The notes: generated by a model not told the origin, from the letters alone. Positions 5,600 to 11,311 are shown, counted from the stretch's first letter. The stretch: 11,311 bases of DNA from DATLZM01 sp035559315 (GCA_035559315.1 DATMBJ010000031.1:1-11311), one strand, 5' to 3'. Translations and numbers: made by a program.

Positions 5600-5628
5600 A
5601 CCCTACCCCTGCATCCCCTCGGTCGTCA
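5600..5628 (-). promoter_or_regulatory. Promoter of the SnoaL-like gene
   Basis: On the minus strand, a -35-like TGACGA (5623-5628) and a -10 box TAGGGT (5600-5605) are separated by 17 bp. Transcription would begin near 5592, ahead of GGGAGGGG at 5581-5588. Prediction from spacing and consensus only. Confidence 0.45.
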
Positions 5629-5634
5629 CGCCGT

Positions 5635-5664
5635 TTGTCGGCGCCGGCGGGGCTCGCCTACCCT
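5635..5664 (+). promoter_or_regulatory. Promoter of the ccr operon
   Basis: TTGTCG (5635-5640) and TACCCT (5659-5664) are separated by 18 bp. The predicted start is near 5671, giving a leader of about 55 nt with a GC hairpin and a strong ribosome binding site. It is back-to-back with the SnoaL-like promoter. Confidence 0.45.
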
Positions 5665-5674
5665 CGGGAGGCTC

Positions 5675-5699
5675 GCGCCCGGCGCGGCCCTCCGGGCGC
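5675..5699 (+). repeat. Stem-loop in the ccr 5' leader
   Basis: Perfect 8-bp arms GCGCCCGG and CCGGGCGC with a 9-nt loop lie between the predicted transcription start and the ribosome binding site at 5714-5720. It could affect leader folding or transcription; GC-rich chance is possible. Confidence 0.35.
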
Positions 5700-5726
5700 C
5701 CGTTCGGCTGGTCGAGGAGGGAGAGC

Positions 5727-6971
5727 GTGGGCAAGGACCTGTACGAGATCGGCGAGATCCCGCCCGTCGGGGAGGTCCCCCCGAGGATGCACGCGCAGCT
5801 CGTGCGGCCCGAGCGGTACGGCGAGCCCGCGGAGGCGATCCGGGACGAGGTGATCGACGTCCCCGAGATCGGTCCCCACGAGGCCCTGGTCCTCGTGATG
5901 GCCGCGGGGGTGAACTTCAACAACGTCTGGGCGGCCCGGGGGGTCCCGGTGGACGTCACCAAGACCCAGGCCCGCTGGGGGGAGCCCACCGACTTCCACA
6001 TCGTGGGCTCTGACGCATCGGGGGTGGTCTACGCGGTGGGCTCCGAGGTCACGAACGTCGCGGTCGGCGACCACGTGGTGGTCCACGCCGCCCAGTGGGA
6101 CCCGGACGACCCGTGGGTGCTCGCGGGGAACGACCCCGGGCTCGCGGCGAGCTTCCGGGTCTGGGGCTACGACACCTGCTGGGGCTCGTTCGCCCAGTTC
6201 ACGAAGGTCCAGGCCCACCAGTGCCTCCCGAAGGCCGAGCACCTCACCTGGGAGGAGGCGGCCGCGCCCACCCTCACCGGTGGCACCGCCTACCGGATGC
6301 TCCACGGCTGGCCGCCGCACACCGTCCAGGAGGGCGACGTGGTCCTGGTCTGGGGCGGCGCCGGGGGGCTCGGGTCGATGGCGATCCAGCTCGTGAAGCT
6401 GGCCGGGGGCCTGCCGGTGGCGGTGGTCTCCTCCGACGAGAAGGGGGAGTACTGCAAGAAGCTCGGCGCGGTCGGCTACGTGAACCGCCGGAACTTCACC
6501 CACTGGGGGATCCCGCCCCGGTGGGACTCGCCGGAGTGGAAGGACTGGCTCGAGGGGGCCAAGGCCTTCGGGAAGGCCATCTGGGACGCGCTCGGCGAGC
6601 GGCGGAGCCCGCGGATCGTCTTCGAGCACCCCGGCCAGGACACCATCCCGACCTCGATCTTCGTCTGCGACCGCGGCGGGATGGTCGTGATCTGCGCGGG
6701 CACCTCCGGCTACGACACGGTCGTGGACGTCCGCTACCTGTGGTACCTCCAGAAGCGCTACCAGGGCTCGCACCTGTTCAACGACGACCAGGCCCGGGCC
6801 TTCAACGACCTGGTCCGGGAGGGCAAGGTCGAGACCACGCTCGGCGCGGTCTACCGCTACGAGGAGACCGGCCGGGTGCACCAGCTGATGGGGGAGGGGA
6901 AGCTCCCCGAGGGGAACGTGGCGGTGCTGGTCTCGGCGCCCCGGCCGGGCCTGCGGGACCTGCCGGCGTAG
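5727..6971 (+). CDS. ccr: Crotonyl-CoA carboxylase/reductase
   Basis: 414 aa, close to the roughly 430-450 aa of known Ccr enzymes. Ccr uses NADPH to reductively carboxylate crotonyl-CoA to (2S)-ethylmalonyl-CoA, in the ethylmalonyl-CoA pathway of C2 assimilation and in polyketide extender supply. It belongs to the medium-chain reductase superfamily. Visible are AGVNFNNVWAARGVPVDV (60-77), IVGSDASGVVYAVG (92-105), the long Trp-rich insert (HAAQWDPDDPWVLAG, 120-134), LTWEEAAAPTLTGGTAYRML (173-192), the NADPH-binding WGGAGGLGSMAIQL (209-222), FEHPGQDT (299-306) and GSHLFN (347-352). The Asn/Glu/His positions known to bind CO2 in this family have plausible counterparts at N65/N66, E176/E177 and H349, though I have not aligned them. 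GAGGAGG ends 6 nt before the GTG at 5727, which decides the start. A putative esterase gene follows after 9 bp. Confidence 0.95.
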   Translation: MGKDLYEIGEIPPVGEVPPRMHAQLVRPERYGEPAEAIRDEVIDVPEIGPHEALVLVMAAGVNFNNVWAARGVPVDVTKTQARWGEPTDFHIVGSDASGVVYAVGSEVTNVAVGDHVVVHAAQWDPDDPWVLAGNDPGLAASFRVWGYDTCWGSFAQFTKVQAHQCLPKAEHLTWEEAAAPTLTGGTAYRMLHGWPPHTVQEGDVVLVWGGAGGLGSMAIQLVKLAGGLPVAVVSSDEKGEYCKKLGAVGYVNRRNFTHWGIPPRWDSPEWKDWLEGAKAFGKAIWDALGERRSPRIVFEHPGQDTIPTSIFVCDRGGMVVICAGTSGYDTVVDVRYLWYLQKRYQGSHLFNDDQARAFNDLVREGKVETTLGAVYRYEETGRVHQLMGEGKLPEGNVAVLVSAPRPGLRDLPA

Positions 6972-6980
6972 GGGGCTCCG

Positions 6981-8006
6981 GTGCGGCCCTGGTCCCGGGA
7001 CCTGGTCGGCCGGCTCGACGAGCACGAGATCGAGAGCGAGGCGCTCCGGGGGAACCCCCTGGGCGACCCCCACGTGCGGCCCCTGTGGGTCTACGTCCCG
7101 CCGGGCTACGACGACGGGCCCGACCGGCGCTACCCGAGCGTCTACGTGATCCAGGGCCTCACCGGCCAGCTCGACATGTGGCGCAACCGGAGCGCGTTCC
7201 GGCCCAACTACCCGGAGCTCGTGGACGAGCTCTTCGCCTCGGGCGGCGCGCCGCCCGCGCTCGTCGTGTTCGTCGACTGCTGGACGAGCCTGGGCGGCTC
7301 GCAGTTCCTCGACTCCCCGGGCACCGGGGACTACCACACGTACCTCTGCGAGGAGGTGGTGCCGTGGGTGGACGCGCGCTACCGGACCCTCGCCGCGCCC
7401 GAGCACCGGGGGATCCAGGGGAAGTCGAGCGGAGGCTACGGGGCGATGGTCACCGCGATGCTCCGGCCCGACCTGTTCGGGGGCTTCGCGACCCACGCCG
7501 GCGACGCCCTGTTCGAGGTCTGCTACCTGCCCGAGTTCCCCAAGGCCGCCCGGGCCCTCCGCGACCACTACGGGGGCTCGTTCGAGCGGTTCTGGGAGGA
7601 CTTCCGGAGCCGCCCCGCGATGTCGAAGGAGCACGACGGGGTGCTCCTGAACGCCTACTGCATGGCCGCGTGCTACTCGACCGACCCCGACGGCACGGTC
7701 CGGCTGCCGTTCGACCCGACCACCGGCGAGCTCCGGGAGGAGGTGTGGCGGCGGTGGTTGGAGAAGGACCCCGTGCGGATGGTCCCGGCCCACGCCGAGG
7801 CCCTCCGCTCGATGCGCGCCATCTGGATCGACGCCGGCACCCGGGACGAGTGGTACCTCGACCTCGGGGCCGAGGCCTTCCGGCGGGCGCTCGAGGGGAT
7901 CGGGGTGACCGACGTCCGCTTCGAGCTGTTCGACGCCGGCCACATGTCGATCGAGTACCGCTACCCGGAGAGCCTGCGCTACCTGGCCGAGCGCCTCTCG
8001 CCCTAG
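6981..8006 (+). CDS. Putative esterase, alpha/beta hydrolase (esterase D/Fes-like fold)
   Basis: 341 aa in the putative-esterase (PF00756-like) family, which includes S-formylglutathione hydrolase, enterochelin esterase and mycolyltransferases. Visible are LWVYVPPGYDDGPDRRYPSV (35-54), YVIQGLTGQ, the nucleophile elbow G147-K-S149-S-G151 in GIQGKSSGGYGAM, a likely acid D289 in GTRDEWYLD, and H321 in FDAGHMSIEYRYP as the catalytic His. No signal peptide is evident, so it is probably cytoplasmic. AGGGGG sits 5 nt before the GTG at 6981. The 9-bp gap after ccr implies cotranscription. An acyl-CoA or acyl-ester hydrolase that works with or corrects Ccr products is possible, but the substrate is unknown. 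The 3' end converges with the epimerase gene, 9 bp apart. Confidence 0.82.
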   Translation: MRPWSRDLVGRLDEHEIESEALRGNPLGDPHVRPLWVYVPPGYDDGPDRRYPSVYVIQGLTGQLDMWRNRSAFRPNYPELVDELFASGGAPPALVVFVDCWTSLGGSQFLDSPGTGDYHTYLCEEVVPWVDARYRTLAAPEHRGIQGKSSGGYGAMVTAMLRPDLFGGFATHAGDALFEVCYLPEFPKAARALRDHYGGSFERFWEDFRSRPAMSKEHDGVLLNAYCMAACYSTDPDGTVRLPFDPTTGELREEVWRRWLEKDPVRMVPAHAEALRSMRAIWIDAGTRDEWYLDLGAEAFRRALEGIGVTDVRFELFDAGHMSIEYRYPESLRYLAERLSP

Positions 8007-8015
8007 CCGCGGCCT

Positions 8016-8417
8016 TCAGGGCTCCTGGACCAGCTCGACGAGGACGCCCTCCATCCCGGAGGGGTGCAGGAACGCGATGATGGTCCCCCGCGAGCCGCGC
8101 CGGGGCGCCTCGTCGACCGGCCGGAAGCCGGCGGCCCGGAGCCGCTCGAGCTCCCGCGCCACGTCGGCGACCCGGTAGCCGATGTGGTGCACGCCCGGGC
8201 CGCGCCGCTCGAGGAACCGGCCGACCGGCGTGTCGGGGCCGAGCGCCCCGAGGAGCTGGACGTAGCCGTCCCCCAGGCGGAAGAGGACCTCCTCGACCCC
8301 CTGGTCCTCCACCCGCTCGCGGTGCACGGGCTCCGCCCCCAGGGCCGCGCGGTAGCGCTCCACGGCGGCCTCCAGGTCCGGGACGGCGATCCCGACGTGG
8401 TCGATCCGCTCGAACAC
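8016..8417 (-). CDS. mce: Methylmalonyl-CoA / ethylmalonyl-CoA epimerase
   Basis: 133 aa, a typical single vicinal-oxygen-chelate protein of two beta-alpha-beta-beta-beta modules. It interconverts (2R)- and (2S)-methylmalonyl-CoA, and in ethylmalonyl-CoA pathway organisms also ethylmalonyl-CoA. The metal ligands expected from the Propionibacterium shermanii enzyme (His, Gln, His, Glu) are present in order: H7 (IDHVGIAV), Q54 (GYVQLLG), H78 (GVHHIGYRV) and E128 (VLVELVQE). E42/E43 is where the catalytic base is expected. Start is the GTG at 8417, with GGGAGGGG about 10 nt upstream. That ribosome binding site lies inside a 22-bp tandem duplication. The gene is 27 bp downstream of the XRE regulator on the same strand and converges on the ccr-esterase operon, a fitting metabolic neighbour. 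Confidence 0.9.
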   Translation of the reverse strand: MFERIDHVGIAVPDLEAAVERYRAALGAEPVHRERVEDQGVEEVLFRLGDGYVQLLGALGPDTPVGRFLERRGPGVHHIGYRVADVARELERLRAAGFRPVDEAPRRGSRGTIIAFLHPSGMEGVLVELVQEP

Positions 8418-8420
8418 CCC

Positions 8421-8464
8421 GCTCAGGCCCCTCCCAGCGCCGGCTCAGGCCCCCTCCAGCGCCG
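8421..8464. repeat. 22-bp tandem duplication spanning the regulator stop and epimerase leader
   Basis: Two adjacent 22-bp units (8421-8442 and 8443-8464) differ at only two adjacent positions. The 8443-8464 unit holds the last codons and stop of the XRE gene. The 8421-8442 copy forms most of the 27-bp gap and contains the GGGAGGGG ribosome binding site of the epimerase gene. Confidence 0.8.
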
Positions 8465-8810
8465 GCTGGAGCCGCCGCATCAGCTCCACCGCCCGGCTCA
8501 CCTGGTAGTTGGGGAGCGTGAGGGCGGCGGCGATCGCCGCCACGGCCCGGGCCCGGAGATCGGCGGGGGAGACGGCGTCGGGGGTCGGCGTCGTCGCGTA
8601 GAACTCCACGAGGTCGAGGAACTGGGCCAGCGAGGGCACGAGCCCGCCGCGCTCGTACGCGTAGATGGTCTGGCGGGCGGCCGGGCACCCCGGGGTGGCG
8701 GCGGCCCGCTCCACCGAGCGGTACCCCGCGGCCCGCCGCACGTCCCGCAGCAGGGCTCCCACCGCCCGCCGCTCCCGCTCGCCCACCTCGGCCAGCTTCT
8801 TCCTCGCCAT
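8445..8810 (-). CDS. XRE-type helix-turn-helix regulator
   Basis: 121 aa. Residues 14-70 look like an XRE/Cro-CI helix-turn-helix: VGALLRDVRRAAGYRSVERAA, then QTIYAYERGGLVPSLAQFLDL, where the YERG segment and following helix are typical. The region 75-121 is an Ala/Leu-rich helical tail of unknown role, possibly for oligomerisation. The N-terminus is basic (MARKK). The ATG at 8810 has only a weak GAGG just before it. A TAAGGT box at 8822-8827 on the minus strand implies a leader of a few nt. It is the first gene of a two-gene unit with the epimerase and may regulate it, or the facing ccr operon; this rests on position only. It is divergent from the FtsH-like gene across 184 bp. Confidence 0.72.
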   Translation of the reverse strand: MARKKLAEVGERERRAVGALLRDVRRAAGYRSVERAAATPGCPAARQTIYAYERGGLVPSLAQFLDLVEFYATTPTPDAVSPADLRARAVAAIAAALTLPNYQVSRAVELMRRLQPALEGA

Positions 8811-8821
8811 CCTCGAGGCGA

Positions 8822-8827
8822 ACCTTA
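8822..8827 (-). promoter_or_regulatory. -10 box TAAGGT of the XRE-epimerase unit
   Basis: TANNNT hexamer on the minus strand, 11 nt before the ATG at 8810, predicting a leader of about 5 nt. No clear -35 is seen. Confidence 0.35.
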
Positions 8828-8928
8828 GCGGGTGCGGGCGCCTCCCGCCTCCCGCCGGGCCCTCGCCCCGGCCGTGGGGCCGAGGGGACCCCCGTCGAAC
8901 GGCCGATGTGGCGGATGGCCCCCCGGGG

Positions 8929-8934
8929 TAGGAT
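8929..8934 (+). promoter_or_regulatory. -10 box TAGGAT of the FtsH-like gene
   Basis: The same TAGGAT hexamer as before the nuclease gene. Transcription would start near 8941, giving a leader of about 54 nt to the preferred GTG at 8995. No clear -35 box. Confidence 0.4.
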
Positions 8935-8994
8935 GCCCCACGGGAGGCGCGCCGTCCGGGGGACGTGCCGGCGGCCGCGGGCTCGGAGGGACGC

Positions 8995-10803
8995 GTGGAG
9001 AAGGACAGGGCGACCGCGCTCGTCGGGGGGAGCGAGCTCCTGCGGGCCGGCCGGGCGGACGTCTTCCGGATCCGGGAGCGGACCCGCCGCCGCCGGGTGC
9101 TCCGGCTCGTGGTCGTCCTCGGCGCGGTCGACGGGTACCTCTGGTACCGCTACGCGACGCAGAACCCGATCCGGCTGCCCTCGCTCCCGCCGGAGTTCGT
9201 CTGGTACCTGCCCATCCTGTTCCTGATCCTCGCCATCGGGCTCATGGCCCTGCTCCCGTTCTTCTCCGGGCGCTCGCCGCACCTCCTGGTCCGGCCCGAG
9301 CAGATCGAGGTGGGCCTCTCCGAGGTCCGGGGGCTCGACGCCCAGGTCGACGAGGTGCTCCGGACCCTCGACGTGTTCCTGGGCTACGCGACGTTCCGGG
9401 AGGAGCTCGGCGGGAACCCCCGGCGCGGGGTGCTGTTCGAGGGCCCGCCCGGGACCGGCAAGACGTTCCTGGCCAAGGCCATGGCGAAGCAGGCCGGCGT
9501 GCCGTTCCTGTTCATCTCGGCCCCCGCCTTCCAGTCGATGTGGTTCGGGATGACCGCGGCCAGGATCCGCTCGTTCTTCCGGGCCCTGCGGAAGGCCGCG
9601 CGGAAGGAGGGCGGCGCGATCGGGTTCATCGAGGAGATCGACGCGATCGGGATGGACCGCGGGGCGCTCGCGGCGAGCCCCGCCGAGGGCGGGCTCGGGC
9701 GCGCGGTGGCCAACACGGTGTCGGCGGGGACCGGCGGCATGGTGAACGAGCTCCTGATCCAGATGCAGTCGTTCGACCAGCCGCCGCTCTGGGACCGGGT
9801 CCGCGGGCGGGTGGTGCAGTGGATCAACGCCTACCTCCCGGCCGACCGGCAGCTCCGGGTGGGCCGGCCCACCTACAACAACATCCTGCTGATCGCGGCC
9901 ACCAACCGCGCCGACAACCTCGACCCGGCGCTCCTGCGCCCCGGGCGCTTCGACCGCCGCCTGTACTTCGACCTCCCGACGAAGCAGGGCCGCCGGGACC
10001 TGATCGACTTCTTCCTGGCGCGGAAGGCGCACGCCCCCGAGCTGGACGACCCCGCGGTCCGCGACCGCCTGGCCCACGACACGTTCGGCTACACCCCGGT
10101 GATGATCGAGCACCTCTTCGACGAGGCGCTCCTCGTGGCGCTCAAGGAGGGGCGCCGGGAGATGACCGCGGCCGACGTGTACGAGGCGAAGCTCACCGAG
10201 GAGCTCGGCTTCAAGCAGCCGGTGGTCTACACCGACGCCGACCGGGCGGCCGTCGCGACCCACGAGGCCGGCCACGCGACCGCCGCCTACTTCCTCGGAC
10301 GGGGCCGGCGGCTCGAGGTCCTCTCGATCATCAAGCGGCGGCAGTCCCTCGGGCTCCTGGCCCACGGCGACGAGGAGGAGCGGTTCACGCGCAGCCGGAG
10401 CGAGCTCGAGGCCCAGATCGCGATCGCCCTCGGCGGCCTCGTCGCCGAGGAGCTGTTCCTCGGGGAGTCGGGGACCGGCCCGGCCTCGGACCTCGCGGCG
10501 GCCACCGACGTCGCGGCCAAGATGGTGGGGGCGTTCGGGATGGCCGGTTCGCTGATCTCCTACGAGGCGATGGCCGAGGGGCCGGTGGGGCGGCGGAACC
10601 TCGTGGCCCGGGTCCTGGCCGACGAGGCCGGCAAGCGAGCGGTGGAGGACATCCTGGCCGCCCAGCGCGAGCGGGTCGCCGAGCTCCTCGAGGAGAACCG
10701 GGACGTCGTGGAGGCGCTCCGGGACGCGCTCCTCGAGCGGGACGAGCTCGTGGGGGACGAGATCCGCGTGGTGATCGAGAAGGCCCTGGCCGACCGGACC
10801 TGA
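8995..10803 (+). CDS. Divergent FtsH-like AAA+ zinc metalloprotease
   Basis: 602 aa from the GTG at 8995 (GGAGG 5 nt upstream); an in-frame GTG at 8965 is an alternative. FtsH proteases are membrane AAA+ hexamers that unfold and degrade membrane and short-lived proteins. Visible in order: hydrophobic segments at about 36-52 and 68-91 with a loop of only about 15 residues; Walker A GPPGTGKT (150-157); pore motif W183-F-G185; Walker B-like IGFIEEID (209-216) with Glu where Asp is usual; sensor 1 AATN (301-304); RPGRFDR (315-321) with the Arg fingers; zinc site HEAGH (423-427) and third ligand D499 in ASDLAAATD. About 38 extra residues lie at roughly 260-295, between Walker B and sensor 1. The ordinary extracytoplasmic domain is absent. 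The active-site residues are intact, so it is probably a working paralogue rather than the housekeeping FtsH; what it degrades is unknown. Confidence 0.88.
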   Translation: MEKDRATALVGGSELLRAGRADVFRIRERTRRRRVLRLVVVLGAVDGYLWYRYATQNPIRLPSLPPEFVWYLPILFLILAIGLMALLPFFSGRSPHLLVRPEQIEVGLSEVRGLDAQVDEVLRTLDVFLGYATFREELGGNPRRGVLFEGPPGTGKTFLAKAMAKQAGVPFLFISAPAFQSMWFGMTAARIRSFFRALRKAARKEGGAIGFIEEIDAIGMDRGALAASPAEGGLGRAVANTVSAGTGGMVNELLIQMQSFDQPPLWDRVRGRVVQWINAYLPADRQLRVGRPTYNNILLIAATNRADNLDPALLRPGRFDRRLYFDLPTKQGRRDLIDFFLARKAHAPELDDPAVRDRLAHDTFGYTPVMIEHLFDEALLVALKEGRREMTAADVYEAKLTEELGFKQPVVYTDADRAAVATHEAGHATAAYFLGRGRRLEVLSIIKRRQSLGLLAHGDEEERFTRSRSELEAQIAIALGGLVAEELFLGESGTGPASDLAAATDVAAKMVGAFGMAGSLISYEAMAEGPVGRRNLVARVLADEAGKRAVEDILAAQRERVAELLEENRDVVEALRDALLERDELVGDEIRVVIEKALADRT

Positions 10804-10826
10804 TCCCCCTCCACTGGGCGCGCGGT

Positions 10827-10905
10827 CTCCCCCGAACGGGGCGCCGCGGCTGGGCCCGGGGGAGCCCCGCCTCGCGGAGCGGGGGAAACTCGGGGAAGTT
10901 CCCCC
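10827..10905 (+). terminator. Hairpin cluster after the FtsH-like gene
   Basis: CTCCCCCG (10827-10834) pairs perfectly with CGGGGGAG (10857-10864) across a 22-nt loop. CCCCGC/GCGGGG forms 10865-10884, and GGGGGAA/TTCCCCC forms 10881-10905, overlapping the previous one. The first lies 23 bp after the stop and is the best terminator candidate. No T tract is present. Confidence 0.4.
10892..10904. promoter_or_regulatory. Palindrome GGGGAAGTTCCCC upstream of the DUF222 gene
   Basis: Perfect 6-bp arms around a single central G, directly upstream of the CRP-like site. It is operator-like, though it also forms part of an overlapping terminator-like hairpin, so its role is ambiguous. Confidence 0.35.
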
Positions 10906-10908
10906 GGA

Positions 10909-10924
10909 AGTGAGCACGATCACT
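10909..10924. promoter_or_regulatory. CRP/FNR-family-like operator, site 3
   Basis: AGTGA-N6-TCACT has perfectly complementary outer 5-mers and matches the CRP consensus at 8 of 10 positions. Its centre lies 42.5 bp before the predicted leaderless start at 10959, close to the -41.5 spacing of class II CRP activation. Binding is inferred. Confidence 0.45.
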
Positions 10925-10945
10925 GCGCGTCGAGCGCCCCCGCGC

Positions 10946-10951
10946 TAGCGT
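10946..10951 (+). promoter_or_regulatory. -10 box TAGCGT of the DUF222 gene
   Basis: TANNNT hexamer ending 7 nt before the ATG at 10959, with no ribosome binding site in the gap; a leaderless transcript is predicted. Confidence 0.45.
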
Positions 10952-10958
10952 CCGGGCC

Positions 10959-11311
10959 ATGAGTACAGCGACCCTGGCGGCCTTCCGGGAAGGCTCTTTC
11001 CGCCCCGAGCGGCCCCGGCGGGAATACCACCCCTCCCGCGAGCGCCCCCGGCGGGAGGACCACCCCTCCCCCTCCCACCTCGAGGCGCTCGGCGAGCTCG
11101 ACCGCGCCCACGCCCGGGTGGGGGAGGCCCAGCTCGGGTTCCTCCGGGGCCTGGCCCGGGCCGAAGGGCACCTCCGCCCCTCCCAGGAGGGGTGCCGGAG
11201 CCTCGCCCACCTCCTCTCCTGCCGCTACGGCCTGCCCCACCGGAGGGCCGAGCTGCTCGTGGGGGCGGCCCGGGCCCTCCCCCGCCTCCCCCGCCTCTCC
11301 CTGGCCCTGGC
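10959..11311 (+). CDS. DUF222 (13E12 repeat family) protein, N-terminal part; runs off the right edge
   Basis: 117 complete codons are visible. After a basic, repeat-bearing head (residues 1-38), the segment from about 40 follows the DUF222 pattern: LEALGELDRAHARVGEAQLG (41-60), then CRSLAHLLSCRYGLPHRRAELLV and ARALPRLPRLSLALA. This is the familiar rA..G.aqar.l...l..w..gcrSla.wLa.r.gls...A..ll..Ar.L..lP motif of the family. Many members carry a C-terminal HNH endonuclease domain and occur in many copies per actinobacterial genome; their role is unknown. Whether this one has an HNH domain lies beyond the window. The head contains an 11-residue direct repeat from a DNA duplication. The ATG at 10959 is supported by the TAGCGT box 7 nt upstream and the CRP-like site at -42.5. 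Confidence 0.78.
   Translation, partial: MSTATLAAFREGSFRPERPRREYHPSRERPRREDHPSPSHLEALGELDRAHARVGEAQLGFLRGLARAEGHLRPSQEGCRSLAHLLSCRYGLPHRRAELLVGAARALPRLPRLSLAL
11007..11072 (+). repeat. 33-bp in-frame tandem duplication in the DUF222 gene
   Basis: Two adjacent 33-bp units (11007-11039, 11040-11072) with four mismatches encode 11-residue repeats of the form ERPRRE[YD]HPS[RP]. The reading frame is kept. Confidence 0.75.

Noticed and set aside
5151..5726. Extension of the ccr frame 192 codons upstream
   Set aside because: It would overlap the SnoaL-like gene on the other strand, is Pro/Gly/Val-rich, and the GTG at 5727 has a strong ribosome binding site where Ccr homology begins.
5658..7943. 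Long open minus-strand frame (about 760 codons) opposite ccr and the esterase
   Set aside because: Shadow of the ccr and esterase codons; composition dominated by Val/Gly/Pro/His/Asp with no recognisable motif.
10827..10905. Hairpin cluster as a structured non-coding RNA gene
   Set aside because: The stems are simple G/C runs that overlap one another and fit a terminator region followed by a promoter.
7450..10923. Very long open minus-strand frame (over 1100 codons) opposite the esterase, epimerase and FtsH-like genes
   Set aside because: It is rich in Gly/Arg/Pro/His/Glu with no domain and lies antisense to clearly recognisable proteins. Such frames arise because stop codons are rare in very GC-rich DNA.

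Overview
The window is very GC-rich DNA, with GTG starts frequent and codon third positions almost always G or C. It most resembles a high-GC actinobacterium (Actinomycetota). An Acidimicrobiia-like lineage is my guess from gene content: a crotonyl-CoA carboxylase/reductase, a DUF222/13E12-type protein, an HxlR-DoxX pair and an FtsH-like paralogue. No genus can be assigned. There is no rRNA, tRNA, CRISPR array or insertion sequence. It reads as ordinary chromosome with small regulated units rather than a mobile island.

Layout. (1) Positions 1-662, minus: 5'-terminal part of a coiled-coil, proline/alanine-linker, membrane-anchored protein that runs off the left edge. (2) 663-836: divergent intergenic region with two CRP-like palindromes 33 bp apart. 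(3) 837-1814, plus: EamA/DMT-family exporter. (4) 1855-2538, minus: uncharacterised Cys/His-rich protein with GWRAW and CGIYA motifs, convergent with the exporter. (5) 2600-3460, plus: HxlR-type regulator, then a DoxX-like membrane protein with a perfect 7-bp inverted repeat between them. (6) 3565-4497, plus: RecB/Cas4-like PD-(D/E)XK nuclease with a probable Fe-S Cys set. (7) 4520-5148, plus: RHH antitoxin and PIN toxin (VapBC type), overlapping by 31 bp, with an 8-bp-arm palindrome over the predicted -10 box. (8) 5145-5546, minus: SnoaL/NTF2-like protein, sharing a CTAG with the toxin gene so that both stop codons lie in it. (9) 5727-8006, plus: crotonyl-CoA carboxylase/reductase and a putative esterase, apparently one operon. 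(10) 8016-8810, minus: XRE-type regulator followed by methylmalonyl/ethylmalonyl-CoA epimerase. (11) 8995-10803, plus: divergent FtsH-like AAA+ zinc metalloprotease. (12) 10959 to the right edge, plus: start of a DUF222 (13E12 repeat) protein.

How it fits together. The ccr-esterase and XRE-epimerase pairs face each other. Together they handle C4/C5 acyl-CoAs: Ccr makes ethylmalonyl-CoA and the epimerase interconverts the (2R)/(2S) forms of methylmalonyl- or ethylmalonyl-CoA. This points to the ethylmalonyl-CoA route of C2 assimilation or to supply of extender units. The other genes look like independent units.

A recurring regulatory theme is a TANNNT -10 hexamer 6-7 nt upstream of a GTG or ATG start with no clear ribosome binding site. 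It occurs before the HxlR, nuclease, antitoxin and DUF222 genes and suggests leaderless transcripts. Several intergenic regions also carry near-perfect operator-like palindromes. The least ordinary protein is the FtsH-like protease: it lacks the usual extracytoplasmic domain, has Glu in place of the Walker B Asp, and has about 38 extra residues before sensor 1.
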